48,937 nt of DNA from positions 1-48,937 of the forward strand of contig CALQIX020000026.1 of assembly GCA_943330745.2 (NCBI GenBank), in the 5' to 3' direction. A program made the translations under genes and the position numbers. The notes beneath the pieces were generated by a model. The model did not search any database. It was given only the letters and a program-made list of their open reading frames with translations, and was not told the DNA's origin. The DNA comes from Lishizhenia tianjinensis. Its GTDB lineage: Bacteria > Bacteroidota > Bacteroidia > Flavobacteriales_D > Crocinitomicaceae. Positions 8,144 to 15,983 of the stretch are shown in pieces. Numbering within the stretch: position 1 is the first letter of the stretch; each line of letters starts with the position of its first letter.

Positions 8144-8258
8144 CAGCTGTATGCGCTATAGGGGTATGGAACTCGACATTTTCAAACTTCTCGAACCTTG
8201 ATACAAGACGATTAGATTAAACTACCACATAAACCCCTATTGCGCATGACAGCTCGTT
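8144..8258 (-). repeat. attC-like site j
   Basis: Arms CAGCTGTATGCGCTATAGGG (from 8144) and CCCTATTGCGCATGACAGCT (to 8254) pair over about 20 bp with one mismatch and one bulged base, as in folded attC sites. It ends CGTTATAGGG. The other core seems to have been replaced by the junction with repeat B2. Confidence 0.72.
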
Positions 8259-8270
8259 ATAGGGCATTTT

Positions 8271-8852
8271 TTATTCATCAATATCTTCAAATGTCAATTC
8301 ATTAGTTTTTTTACTGATTGAAATACGTCTTAAAGTCGGTGCATATCCTTCTTGTCCAATTGGTTCAAAGTATTCTCGAACGAATGAGTTTTCGGTTTCA
8401 TAATTCTGAATAACTTTTTTTCCGAAATATCTGCCTGGTGCTGGTTGATACATTAATGTCTCTATGGAACCATTGCTCGTTTTAAAATTGTCCGCACTTT
8501 TAATTTTAGTGATTGCGTTTTGTCTGTCTCGTTCAGTTATTTTTAATGTAAATGTATGGTAGTAGTCACCAATTGCAGACATAGATTCATTCTTTACTAA
8601 TTCAAAGTCGTCAGTCAGTTTAATGTCTTGTTCTTCAACTAATTCTTTTACATTATGCTTTGTGAAAAGTTGGTCTTCAAATGCAACATAAAGTCCTATG
8701 GTCAATACAAAAAGTCCGTATGCAATTGTCAGATATTTAGCAGTTTTTGGATAGCCGAGTTTTTTAGGAACAAAATAGAACAGGAGTCCAAGTCCAATTG
8801 GGATTCCTATGAAAACAAGTATAAAAAATCCAATCAATAAAAATGCGTCCAT
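8271..8852 (-). CDS. Two-helix membrane protein with exported domain
   Basis: A 193-residue protein with two N-terminal membrane segments (about residues 5-27 and 40-58) joined by a basic loop (VPKKLGYPKTAKY). An exported domain of about 130 residues follows, containing DDFELVKNESMSAIGDYYHT. The family is unknown. The layout is like that of the cassette protein at 15284-15802. It is a single-gene cassette with an 8-of-9 inverted repeat at its ends (GTTATAGGG / CCCTTTAAC). Confidence 0.78.
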   Translation of the reverse strand: MDAFLLIGFFILVFIGIPIGLGLLFYFVPKKLGYPKTAKYLTIAYGLFVLTIGLYVAFEDQLFTKHNVKELVEEQDIKLTDDFELVKNESMSAIGDYYHTFTLKITERDRQNAITKIKSADNFKTSNGSIETLMYQPAPGRYFGKKVIQNYETENSFVREYFEPIGQEGYAPTLRRISISKKTNELTFEDIDE

Positions 8853-8899
8853 TTACTTATTTTAATCGGTATGCATATCGTTATTTCAAAACTCCCTTT

Positions 8900-8986
8900 A
8901 ACGTTTTCGAGCTACAAGAAGTTAGCGATTTTGAAGCAAAAAACTTCATTTAACCACTGAACCGCCAATTTCTTGTAGCTGCTGTT
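8900..8986 (-). repeat. attC-like site k
   Basis: An 87-bp site. AACGTTTTCGAGCTACAAGAAGTTAGCG pairs with CGCCAATTTCTTGTAGCTGCTGTT, a very clear arm of 13 bp (AGCTACAAGAA / TTCTTGTAGCT core). Confidence 0.8.
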
Positions 8987-8997
8987 AGCAAACGTTT

Positions 8998-9453
8998 TTA
9001 TTTTATAATTCTGTTCTGTTTATATTCTTTCAAATGTTTACTTGCTTCTTCATTGCCTAATGAGTCAGCCTTAATCAAATATCTAATGACCATTTTCTTT
9101 GTATCATTATTCAATGAATCAAGAACATATATTCCGTTTTCTGAGTCTTTAATTAGTGGTGCGTCATACATCAAAACCAATTGATAGTAAACTGTCATTG
9201 AAGCGGACGCATTATTGTATTTGTCAGCCATTATCATAAATGTTGATAGGAAACCACCCGGGCGACAGTCCAAACTTGCAGTCTCCAATAAGTCGAAAGC
9301 ATGAACACTTCCATGATTTTCAACAGAGTCAATTAAAACATGAATTGGAATGCCCGGGTCATTCATAGACCTTGCTTCTTCATTTTTCTTAGTTTCCTGA
9401 TTTCCGCAAGAACTTAGAACCAAAATGAAAATGGGAATTAAAATTCTGTTCAT
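8998..9453 (-). CDS. Lipoprotein of unknown function, Sel1-like end
   Basis: A 151-residue lipoprotein (lipobox LSSC, Cys at about 16). The C-terminal part YLIKADSLGNEEASKHLKEY resembles one Sel1/TPR-like helix pair; otherwise the family is not recognised. Cassette gene: leader 22 bases, stop 11 bases from site k. The ends are a 9-of-10 inverted repeat (GTTAGCAAAC / GTTTACTAAC). Confidence 0.75.
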   Translation of the reverse strand: MNRILIPIFILVLSSCGNQETKKNEEARSMNDPGIPIHVLIDSVENHGSVHAFDLLETASLDCRPGGFLSTFMIMADKYNNASASMTVYYQLVLMYDAPLIKDSENGIYVLDSLNNDTKKMVIRYLIKADSLGNEEASKHLKEYKQNRIIK

Positions 9454-9475
9454 GATCTATCTTTAAATGTTTACT

Positions 9476-9599
9476 AACGGTTTGCCGCCTGGCGAAGAAG
9501 CGGATTTCGAAGCATAAAACTATCTGCCAGCACTGAACTTGATATGAAGCACAAAGCTTCATTTAAGCACTGAAGCCGCTTTTTTGCCAAACGCCTGTT
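9476..9599 (-). repeat. attC-like site l
   Basis: AACGGTTTGCCGCCTGGCGAAGAAGCGG pairs with CCGCTTTTTTGCCAAACGCCTGTT. The middle GAAGCACAAAGCTTCATT is shared with site m. Confidence 0.8.
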
Positions 9600-9615
9600 A
9601 GCAACTGCTTTTCTC

Positions 9616-10030
9616 TCAAACTGGTTGATAATCATCTTTGAATAATTCATAAACAGGTAATATTTCTTTTATAAATTACTTTATTTCCATTGTCATTTTT
9701 AACGATCAATTTGTTCTTTTTTATTTTTAGTATTTTTTGCATACTACCACCTCCAGTCAATTCAATCCATTCTATAAAAATGTCATTCCTAACTATTTTG
9801 AGATTGAAAATTGGAGCCGATGAATGAACTCTGCTTTTATATTCACTTCCAAGGTTTCTTTCCTTGTCATATTTGAATTGATAGTGCTTTGTTTTCCAGC
9901 ATCCTACAATTTGGTCTTTTATTGATTTAAATTTTATACTGTCAACAGCAGCAATATTCGTGTTTTGTGCATTAACAATCGATATTGTCGATACTAATGT
10001 CATAATTGCAAAGAAAATTTGTCTTAACAT
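9616..10030 (-). pseudogene. Secreted lipocalin-like protein, probably frameshifted near its end
   Basis: ATG 10030 gives a signal peptide (MLRQIFFAIMTLVSTISIVNA). A small beta-barrel-like domain follows (DQIVGCWKTKHYQFKYD, GGGSMQKILKIKKNKLIVKN), lipocalin-like in style. As written, the frame stops at 9647 (RNITCL). One base shift in the preceding A-run gives EILPVYELFKDDYQPV and a TGA at 9616, which fills the cassette to 16 bases from the site l core, as in its neighbours. I therefore think the gene carries a frameshift or a base-call error. The start at 10030 is preferred because the 14 upstream codons fall in the recombination site. Confidence 0.6.
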
Positions 10031-10052
10031 ATGGTTCTTCAAAGTTGTTGCT

Positions 10053-10272
10053 AACTTGTTGCTAACCGCCACAAACCTTCATAAAGCATACCAATAAAGA
10101 TGCAAAAGCGAAAGTTCATTGCGCTTAACGAATATACAACTAAACTACATAAAGTTATGAATATCAGATGCATTTATTGAAAAAAAAGGCATATGCAATT
10201 GCTATCACATTAAACAAGCTCAGAAATCTGTTGGATATAGTATTTTTTAATTAATTCTTCGATCTGTCCATT
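10053..10272 (-). repeat. 220-bp dispersed repeat, copy B3
   Basis: Begins AACTTGTTGCTAACCGCCAC and ends CTGTCCAT, directly abutting the AACGG core of site m. Like B2, but with a poly-A stretch (AAAAAAAGGCAT) in place of GGAAGTA. Confidence 0.82.
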
Positions 10273-10418
10273 AACGGTTTCACGCCTAGAGAATAAGCGG
10301 ATTTCGAAGCACACCGCGAATTAGCACCGAAGGTAAAACTGTCTGCCAGAACTGAACTTGGAACGAAGCACAAAGCTTCATTCAATTACTGAACCCGTTT
10401 TTTTGCCAAACGCCTGTT
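10273..10418 (-). repeat. attC-like site m
   Basis: AACGGTTTCACGCCTAGAGAATAAGCGG pairs loosely with CCGTTTTTTTGCCAAACGCCTGTT. The middle is shared with site l, with an extra insert holding a GCGAATTAGCACCGAAGG segment. The stretch 10031-10462 holds only repeat B3, this site and a short leader. Confidence 0.75.
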
Positions 10419-10462
10419 AGCGGCTGGGCTTCTGTCTGTGGATTTTGTAGTTTTCATATTTG

Positions 10463-10974
10463 TCAGCACCAGTTTTTAATCTGTTCAAGTTGAGTTGTTT
10501 GCTCGTTAGTCAGTCCTTTTAATGTAATGTCCGTTTTATAATGCTTGTGTTTCGGAGCGGTCAGTTTAATATCTACTTCTCCTTTTACAATTTGATTAAA
10601 AGTTATTCGGTCTGGTTTGTAAGTATCAAGATAGTTAAAGTTGTCTTTTGTTGATTCTATGTCTGAAGTCAGTAAAATGGGAGTAAAAAAACTTTGAAAA
10701 CAAAATCTTGTCTGCGAACAACTGCAAGGTAGTTGTCAAATAAATAAAGGTCGCAACGATTATTTGGATAGATATATGTTTTTAGTCCGCTGGTTTCAGA
10801 GTAACGAAGTTTTATGTTTTGGAAAACGGTCGGTCTCAAGCCGCTTGCCTGTCCAATAAATTTATCTATTACTGTCTGTGACCGCTTGTTGTAAAAAGTC
10901 AGAAAGATGTAAAGGCCCACCAAAACGATGAAAATGAAAATTGCGAAGAATGTCGAGATACTTACTATGGGCAT
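10463..10974 (-). pseudogene. Single-helix membrane protein gene with a frameshift
   Basis: ATG 10974 gives one membrane segment (about residues 5-27) and a soluble part to QDFVFKVF. As written, it stops at 10669 (LLPFY). Adding one base to a T7 run restores a continuous frame, TPILLTSDIESTKDNFNYLD, ITFNQIVKGEVDIKLTAPKH and TLKGLTNEQTTQLEQIKNWC, to TGA at 10463. Restored length is about 170 residues. Function unknown. The change in a homopolymer could be a real mutation or an assembly error. Confidence 0.72.
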
Positions 10975-11047
10975 TTTATTGTCTCTGGTTTTGTGTCAAT
11001 TTTTGTCTGTCATATAATTTGTCGATTGGTCGTCATGCCTTTCCGTT

Positions 11048-11119
11048 AAAGGTTTGCGGCTATGCTTAGTGCCGACTCTCGAATGTAGTGAATTTTCTGC
11101 ATAATGCATAGGTGGTGTT
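11048..11119 (-). repeat. attC-like site n (short)
   Basis: AAAGGTTTGCGGCTATGCTTAG...ATAATGCATAGGTGGTGTT, 72 bp. One core is AAA instead of AAC; CTATGC pairs with GCATAG. Confidence 0.62.
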
Positions 11120-11130
11120 ATAGTGACTAA

Positions 11131-11493
11131 TTAAGGCAAACCTTCTGTGAAGTTGAATAATTCATAGCAGAGAACCAATGAACAGATTAAGATCGACAAT
11201 ATGTGTTTATACCTCAACCCATAATATAAAATATACAAGAGTAATACTCCAATAATGAGTTCAGATAGGCCCATTAAAAAACTATATTCAGAGTATACCT
11301 CTTGTGATTTCATATACCAAGGCGATGGAGCGGAATCAGAACCAAGCACTTGGTAATGCGCATAATTTTCGTCACGCAATAGGTAAACAGTTTTCAAATT
11401 TAACCATGCAAGAAACAGAATAACGGAAATAAAGGAAACACTGACGTAGTTAAGAATCTTTGCTACGGAAAACATACTTCGCTGTTGAGTCAT
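11131..11493 (-). CDS. Small membrane protein
   Basis: A 120-residue protein from ATG 11493 (MTQQRSMFSVAKIL); upstream in-frame codons fall in site o. It has about three membrane segments (residues 12-32, 70-90, 95-112) with an exported loop (LRDENYAHYQVLGSDSAPSP). Family unknown. The cassette ends are a perfect 10-bp inverted repeat (GTTATAGTGA / TCACTATAAC). Confidence 0.72.
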   Translation of the reverse strand: MTQQRSMFSVAKILNYVSVSFISVILFLAWLNLKTVYLLRDENYAHYQVLGSDSAPSPWYMKSQEVYSEYSFLMGLSELIIGVLLLYILYYGLRYKHILSILICSLVLCYELFNFTEGLP

Positions 11494-11517
11494 TTTACAC
11501 AATTGTTTATTCACTAT

Positions 11518-11642
11518 AACGGTTCCGCGCTTGGCGTACGGGCTGATTTCAGCCCATAAACTCAAACACGAAGATTGATTTTTCTACTTTACATTTTCTT
11601 TTCTTTCGAAGAAAGATCTCAGTCTGACGCTAAGGGCGTGTT
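11518..11642 (-). repeat. attC-like site o
   Basis: Nearly the same sequence as site a (429-557), although 11 kb away and next to unrelated genes: CACGAAGATTGATTTTTCTA, TTCTTTCGAAGAAAGATCTC and GACGCTAAGGGCGTGTTA are shared. Confidence 0.8.
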
Positions 11643-12197
11643 AAAAGCATTTTTATTTAACCATTTTTTCAATCTCCATCCAAATAGTAGATGAGAAATG
11701 AAAGTAGGCGTATTTAATTTGAAACCATCCTGAATAAAAGTGTAATAGATTTGCGAGCCCTTTAAAATTAAAACTGCGGTTCGCCCGTATTTACCTTCCA
11801 AATGAGGTTTATCGAGGATTATACAGTCGTCTTCGTTTCTTTTCTTTCTTCTGATGACGAACTCTTCATTTTTAGCAAATTCTTGAATTAGTTGCTCATT
11901 TAGAATGTAAGTATTATTTGTCTCAATTTTTTTCAATCTTAATTGCGTGAACATTCGGATTGTCATATAAATCCCATTAAATACAACTAGCGGCAGCATG
12001 TAATATCCAACAAATCGCTCATTCACATTTTCAAAATCTAATTCGTAGAAAAAAATCAAATAGGGGCAAATTACAAACCCAAAAATTTGGGCAAACGGAT
12101 AGAAAATCAAATCAAGGTATTCCAGAAAATCTTTTGAATAAATTAATCTCTTCCTTGACAAACTCTTTTCTACGTCTATGTTTTTGAGGGATAACAT
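11619..12197 (-). CDS. Membrane protein whose end is encoded by an attC-like site
   Basis: A 192-residue protein with two membrane segments (about residues 32-52 and 66-86) and a soluble tail with a basic cluster (IRRKKRNEDDCIILDKPHLEG). Family unknown. The reading frame crosses the recombination core: the Asn codon AAC is the core, and the last six residues TPLASD lie in site o. The cassette ends are 9-of-10 inverted repeats (GTTAAAAGCA / TGCTTATAAC). The leader is only 11 bases. Confidence 0.75.
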   Translation of the reverse strand: MLSLKNIDVEKSLSRKRLIYSKDFLEYLDLIFYPFAQIFGFVICPYLIFFYELDFENVNERFVGYYMLPLVVFNGIYMTIRMFTQLRLKKIETNNTYILNEQLIQEFAKNEEFVIRRKKRNEDDCIILDKPHLEGKYGRTAVLILKGSQIYYTFIQDGFKLNTPTFISHLLFGWRLKKWLNKNAFNTPLASD

Positions 12198-12208
12198 CTA
12201 TTGCTTAT

Positions 12209-12427
12209 AACTCGTTTATAACCGCCACATAACTTCACAAAGCATACCAATATAGATGCAAAAGCGAAAGTTCATTGCGCTTAACGAATATACAACTAAA
12301 CTACATAAAGTTATGAATATCAAATGCATTTATTGAAAAAAAAGGCATCGGCAATTACTGTCACGTTAAAAGGCATAGAAATCTGTTGGATGTAGTATTT
12401 TTAATCTATTCTTAGATCTGTCCATAG
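12209..12427 (-). repeat. 220-bp dispersed repeat, copy B4
   Basis: Begins AACTCGTTTATAACCGCCAC and ends TAGATCTGTCCAT. It overlaps the 3' end of the LRR gene 12401-13000. Together with 12198-12208 it fills the gap between the flanking genes. Confidence 0.8.
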
Positions 12428-13000
12428 TTTACAGTCTGGCGGCAAGGATTTTTTTATCGTTTTTAGTTGATCGGACTTGTCTAATAGCTTATAATTACCA
12501 ATTAAATTCACTTTTTTTAGATTCTTTAATTGTGCTAATTCAAGTGGAACATCACTCAAATTGTTATAACACAAGTCAATTTCTTGAAGTTTGGTTAAAT
12601 TCTTAATTGTCACTGGTAGTTTTGTCAAGAAATTATAAGCGATATATTTTCCTTGCATTCTATCAAGATGCATGATTCCTCCACCAATTCTTTTAGATTT
12701 CCTTATGATTCTTTTTGGGGTTGAATCCTTTATTTTACAACCCAAGCGCAATAGTTGGAGATTTTTAAATTTATCAATCGAGTCTGGCAATTGGTTCAGT
12801 TTTTGTCCTCTCAAATCGAGAATAACAACCTCATCAGGTTTCTTGAAAGCACTGTATAAATCGTTATAAACCTTTACTTTTTTTAATGCTTGTTCATCCA
12901 AAAGTAAGGTGTCTGCTGGGGCTTGTCCGTTAGTTGTGATTGGCCAACAGGTTAAAATGAAGAAGCTAAAAATGGATAGCATTGTTATTCGTGTCTTCAT
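12401..13000 (-). CDS. Secreted leucine-rich-repeat protein
   Basis: ATG 13000 (MKTRITMLSIFSFFIL) gives a signal peptide ending NGQ. About four LRRs follow (VVILDLRGQKLNQLPDSIDK, LQLLRLG, LQEIDLCYNNLSDVPLELAQ, LKKVNLIGNYKLLDKSDQL). LRRs form binding surfaces; the ligand is unknown. The last codons (TDLRID) and the stop lie inside repeat B4, so the natural C-terminus may have been replaced when the repeat arrived. The upstream in-frame ATG at 13060 is less likely, because the signal peptide starts at 13000. Confidence 0.8.
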   Translation of the reverse strand: MKTRITMLSIFSFFILTCWPITTNGQAPADTLLLDEQALKKVKVYNDLYSAFKKPDEVVILDLRGQKLNQLPDSIDKFKNLQLLRLGCKIKDSTPKRIIRKSKRIGGGIMHLDRMQGKYIAYNFLTKLPVTIKNLTKLQEIDLCYNNLSDVPLELAQLKNLKKVNLIGNYKLLDKSDQLKTIKKSLPPDCKLWTDLRID

Positions 13001-13002
13001 GG

Positions 13003-13150
13003 TATTACGCCCAATATTCCTAGGCTTTGTGAAAGAGTAGATTTTTAAATTTTGTTTCATCTAGCAGAAGGTAATGCATCATAGTAAGTTCCAATGTCAT
13101 TTTTTGTTATCAAATAGTTGGATCTTTTACCAATCCCTCTTACCAACCAT
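13003..13150 (-). other. Probable eroded attC-like site
   Basis: No gene here. CCTAGGCTTTGTGAAAGAG and GATTTTTAAAT at 13018-13050 resemble the start of other sites. The segment ends TTACCAACCAT (13140-13150), which is exactly inverted at 14568-14578 (ATGGTTGGTAA), marking the ends of the next cassette. Confidence 0.4.
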
Positions 13151-13163
13151 CTTTTTTCTATTG

Positions 13164-14549
13164 TTAATGTTTTGACTTTATACTATTTGAAAAACTACCT
13201 GAACTGTCTTTGCTATTGTAATTTATCTGAACATGAAAATGCTTGTTTTTAGCAAATTTTTTAGTTCGAACAACAAAAGTGTTTATTCCCTTTTTTGCTT
13301 TTGTCTTTACGTTTCCATGTGCTTTGTTCGTTTCACTTTCTTGAATATTGATTTCAATCTCGGCGGCGTCCACAAAATAGACCTTAACTTCAAGTTCGTT
13401 TTTACTTTTAATTAGTATATCTCTGATGTTATTTTTATCTGTGATGTATGTTCTTTCTCGCTTCTTGCCCTTTTCAACTCCTTTAATTTTTGTGTAGGTA
13501 ATTACTCCTTGAACATTACCAAATTCAACGAAAGGCATTGGAAAGAAAGGTAAAATATAATTTCTGTAAGGATCGCTTTTGGCTTGAACGATTTTTTGGT
13601 ACGTGTTACCGTTAACTGTATCGAACGTAACCCCTTGAAGAAATAGGTCCTTCCCAGTTTCTGTTTCAACAATTTTCAATTCAGTTTTGAATTCTTTGTA
13701 TGGCACGAATTGATAACCTACAAAATAACCGCTATCCGTAACGGTTACAAAAAATTCTTCTGGACTGTCATAGGAGCCACTTAAATAATTGTATCCGTCC
13801 ACTTCGAATTTCATTGTTTTTTTATCATTCACCATGGTATCGCCTAAATATTTAAAATTCTTGAATTGCTTATCGCTATACTCGGCAAGATTGGTTGTGT
13901 CGTCATACCATTTCCTGCGATAAAACAATTGAATTTCGTCACCCTTTTGTATGTCAAATCTCGTGGAGGCTTTATAATTGTTTAGTAGTCCGTTTGATAT
14001 TTCATTGTAATTGTCTCCCAATAATTGCTTAGTATAAAACTCACCATTACTAGAAACAACCAATGATTTCAATGCTGGTATAATTATAAGATAGATTTCA
14101 GAATTGTCTTTGTGATAGTACTTTCTTGGTCTATAAAATGAAGGTTCAATACTGTCTTGCGTGCCCAAAAATTCAAGAAGGATAGTTGTTTGTTTGCCGA
14201 AGATGATTGCTGTTTGCTCTTCGTTAATTTGGTAGTTGATTTTATGAACTACTTTTTTGTTGTTATCAAGCATGCAATAAACGTCATTCGTAAAAGTTTC
14301 ATAGAATGTTTTTGTTTCTTGCTTAGCTGAATAATCTATAAAGTCTGCTGTTTGAAACTTGCGAAATTTTACGCTGTCAATAATTGTATCGCTTATGTCA
14401 GTCCGTGTTTGCAGTCCGATATATTCGTTTTTATCGTCAAAGTAGATTGCTCGAATATAAATTTTAGAGTTCGCTAGTTCAATTCTACTGTTTTGACCAA
14501 AAGCAAGGTAACAGAATAAAAGAGTCAAAAGTGTTAAAATCTGTTTCAT
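13164..14549 (-). CDS. Large secreted protein of unknown function
   Basis: A 461-residue protein with a signal peptide (MKQILTLLTLLFCYLAFG), then a beta-rich exported region with no membrane anchor. The C-terminal 80 residues (ELEVKVYFVDAAEIEINIQE, KKGINTFVVRT, HFHVQINYNSKDSSGSFSNS) look like a beta-sandwich of the kind used as an adhesion or sorting module, but no T9SS motif is clear. It is the longest intact-looking cassette gene after 4041-5432. The ends carry an 11-bp perfect inverted repeat in which both cores have changed together (TTACCAACCAT / ATGGTTGGTAA). Confidence 0.75.
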   Translation of the reverse strand: MKQILTLLTLLFCYLAFGQNSRIELANSKIYIRAIYFDDKNEYIGLQTRTDISDTIIDSVKFRKFQTADFIDYSAKQETKTFYETFTNDVYCMLDNNKKVVHKINYQINEEQTAIIFGKQTTILLEFLGTQDSIEPSFYRPRKYYHKDNSEIYLIIIPALKSLVVSSNGEFYTKQLLGDNYNEISNGLLNNYKASTRFDIQKGDEIQLFYRRKWYDDTTNLAEYSDKQFKNFKYLGDTMVNDKKTMKFEVDGYNYLSGSYDSPEEFFVTVTDSGYFVGYQFVPYKEFKTELKIVETETGKDLFLQGVTFDTVNGNTYQKIVQAKSDPYRNYILPFFPMPFVEFGNVQGVITYTKIKGVEKGKKRERTYITDKNNIRDILIKSKNELEVKVYFVDAAEIEINIQESETNKAHGNVKTKAKKGINTFVVRTKKFAKNKHFHVQINYNSKDSSGSFSNSIKSKH

Positions 14550-14576
14550 TGTGTCTTATGTTTTATTATGGTTGGT

Positions 14577-14670
14577 AAAGGTTTGGTCTGGCCGAAGTGA
14601 AGAATTTTCTGTACTAGACTTCATCAGGTGCAAAAAGCTCGATTGAACCACTTAACCGCCACTTTTATCG
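14577..14670 (-). repeat. Eroded attC-like site q
   Basis: AAAGGTTTGGTCTGGCCGAAGTGAAG at one side and GAACCACTTAACCGCCACTT at the other resemble sites k and h. The outer right arm and core are missing, so the next gene runs into the site. Confidence 0.5.
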
Positions 14671-15167
14671 ATTTCCCATACCAATGAAATAATAGACAAA
14701 ACGATAAGTACAAACCCAAAATAAAAATAAAAACACATCCAATGATAAGGAAGTTCCATGAATTTAAAATGAAATTCAGTTGGATGCCAACTTTCTATTT
14801 CCACAATAGGTCGTGCAGAAATTTGATTTTTTGGATTGGCTAGCGAGGAATCAATTCCGATTACTTTACCTATAATTATAAATTCATTATTCCCCTTTTT
14901 TAAATCCCATTGAAGCCCATTTAGTTTATGATCTTTTTCCAGGGTAATCTCGAATACGTTTTCAGTTAATTTTGACTTATATTTTTCGGGTATCAGTAGT
15001 TTTCCTTCTTTTAGATAAAAGTCAGGACATTCCGTACATTCCGGGCTGTAAATTAAAATCTCATCCTTGCTTTGAATTTTTTCCTGTGGTAATTTATAGG
15101 GCATAAATCCCAGTGTAAAATAGATCACAGTTAGTATCCACGGAATATTTCGAATTTTGTTTTTCAT
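14652..15167 (-). CDS. Membrane-anchored cassette protein, CxxCPD family
   Basis: A 171-residue protein with an N-terminal membrane segment (about 8-24), an exported domain starting SPECTECPDFYLKEGKLLIP, then IIIGKVIGIDSS, PIVEIESWHP, and a C-terminal membrane segment (about 142-163). The order CxxCPD, GxVIG, P-x-[VF]-x-I, membrane helix matches the protein at 1455-1916, so I treat them as paralogues. Function unknown. The last residues (DKSGG) and the stop are read from site q. Confidence 0.77.
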   Translation of the reverse strand: MKNKIRNIPWILTVIYFTLGFMPYKLPQEKIQSKDEILIYSPECTECPDFYLKEGKLLIPEKYKSKLTENVFEITLEKDHKLNGLQWDLKKGNNEFIIIGKVIGIDSSLANPKNQISARPIVEIESWHPTEFHFKFMELPYHWMCFYFYFGFVLIVLSIISLVWEIDKSGG

Positions 15168-15233
15168 TTTCGTTGAACATTTCTCTTTACCAAAATAGAC
15201 GTCTGATTAAATAAGTTGGCTTTGTTGGTAGAT

Positions 15234-15281
15234 AACGACTGATGCAAACTCCATATTATACGGTCAACCATCTTTTCTGTT
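15234..15281 (-). repeat. Possible minimal attC-like site r
   Basis: A 48-bp AACGACTGATG...CTGTT stretch between two cassette genes. Cores are present, but the arms are weak. Confidence 0.3.
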
Positions 15282-15283
15282 AC

Positions 15284-15802
15284 TTATTTGTCGAGAGGTT
15301 TCCATTTTCCTTTTTTGAAATAAACGTTATTAAATTTTGGGGATTGAAATACTAAATAAAAACTCCAAGCCCCTCTGTAAGTGGTCGGATTACTTGTCAA
15401 AATATGGTGAGTTGGTTGTTCCATTTTTAGTTTCAGTCGTTCCGAACTATATCGTTTAGTCGTTGTAATTGTACCACGATAAGTTTTTACTATTTTTTCT
15501 TTGTCAGTAAGGTAAAAGTAAATTGAGTCGTTTTCTTTAATTTCAAATCTGAAGTTATTGTATTGCCAGTCCGATTGACTGCCGTGGAAATAGTCACGAT
15601 TCACAATGTATTCTCCATAATAATCTTCTTTGTCAAGTACTTTCTGGTCTGTCAAAAGTTTAATTACAACTCCAAGACAAAAAAGTCCAAACAAACCAAG
15701 CCAGAAATATCCCAGAATTTTTCCAACTATTTTTTTCCTAGTAATTGCCCATATTACTATTAGAATAATTGTCAGTGGAAAAATAATAAGTATTAAAAAC
15801 AT
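15284..15802 (-). CDS. Two-helix membrane protein with exported domain
   Basis: A 172-residue protein with two membrane segments (about residues 2-20 and 28-48) around a basic loop (TRKKIVGK), then an exported domain (YYGEYIVNRDYFHGSQSDWQ, NNFRFEIKENDSIYFYLTDK, GAWSFYLVF, ending KPLDK), lipocalin-like in style. The layout resembles 8271-8852. Function unknown. The cassette ends share only GTTAC/GTAAC. Confidence 0.75.
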   Translation of the reverse strand: MFLILIIFPLTIILIVIWAITRKKIVGKILGYFWLGLFGLFCLGVVIKLLTDQKVLDKEDYYGEYIVNRDYFHGSQSDWQYNNFRFEIKENDSIYFYLTDKEKIVKTYRGTITTTKRYSSERLKLKMEQPTHHILTSNPTTYRGAWSFYLVFQSPKFNNVYFKKGKWKPLDK

Positions 15803-15855
15803 ACTGATGTCATGTTAATTCTATGGTCGTGTTGTAACGTCATAAGCTGCCGCCT

Positions 15856-15979
15856 AACGTTTTGCCATCAAGCGCTCGGCCGACTCTTTAAATAAATTAA
15901 TTTATAAATGTACGAATAGTTTGTTTTAAATTTAACGTTCAACGAAATATGAATTTTGGGCTGGTGCCGGACAGCTGTT
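15856..15979 (-). repeat. attC-like site s
   Basis: AACGTTTTGCCATCAAGCGCTCGGCCGACT pairs loosely with GGGCTGGTGCCGGACAGCTGTT. Same subfamily as sites b and u. Confidence 0.75.
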
Positions 15980-15983
15980 ATGC

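Noticed and set aside
3016..12427. 220-bp repeats as insertion sequences
   Set aside because: No transposase frame, no terminal inverted repeats of IS type and no clear target duplication. They may still be non-autonomous elements.
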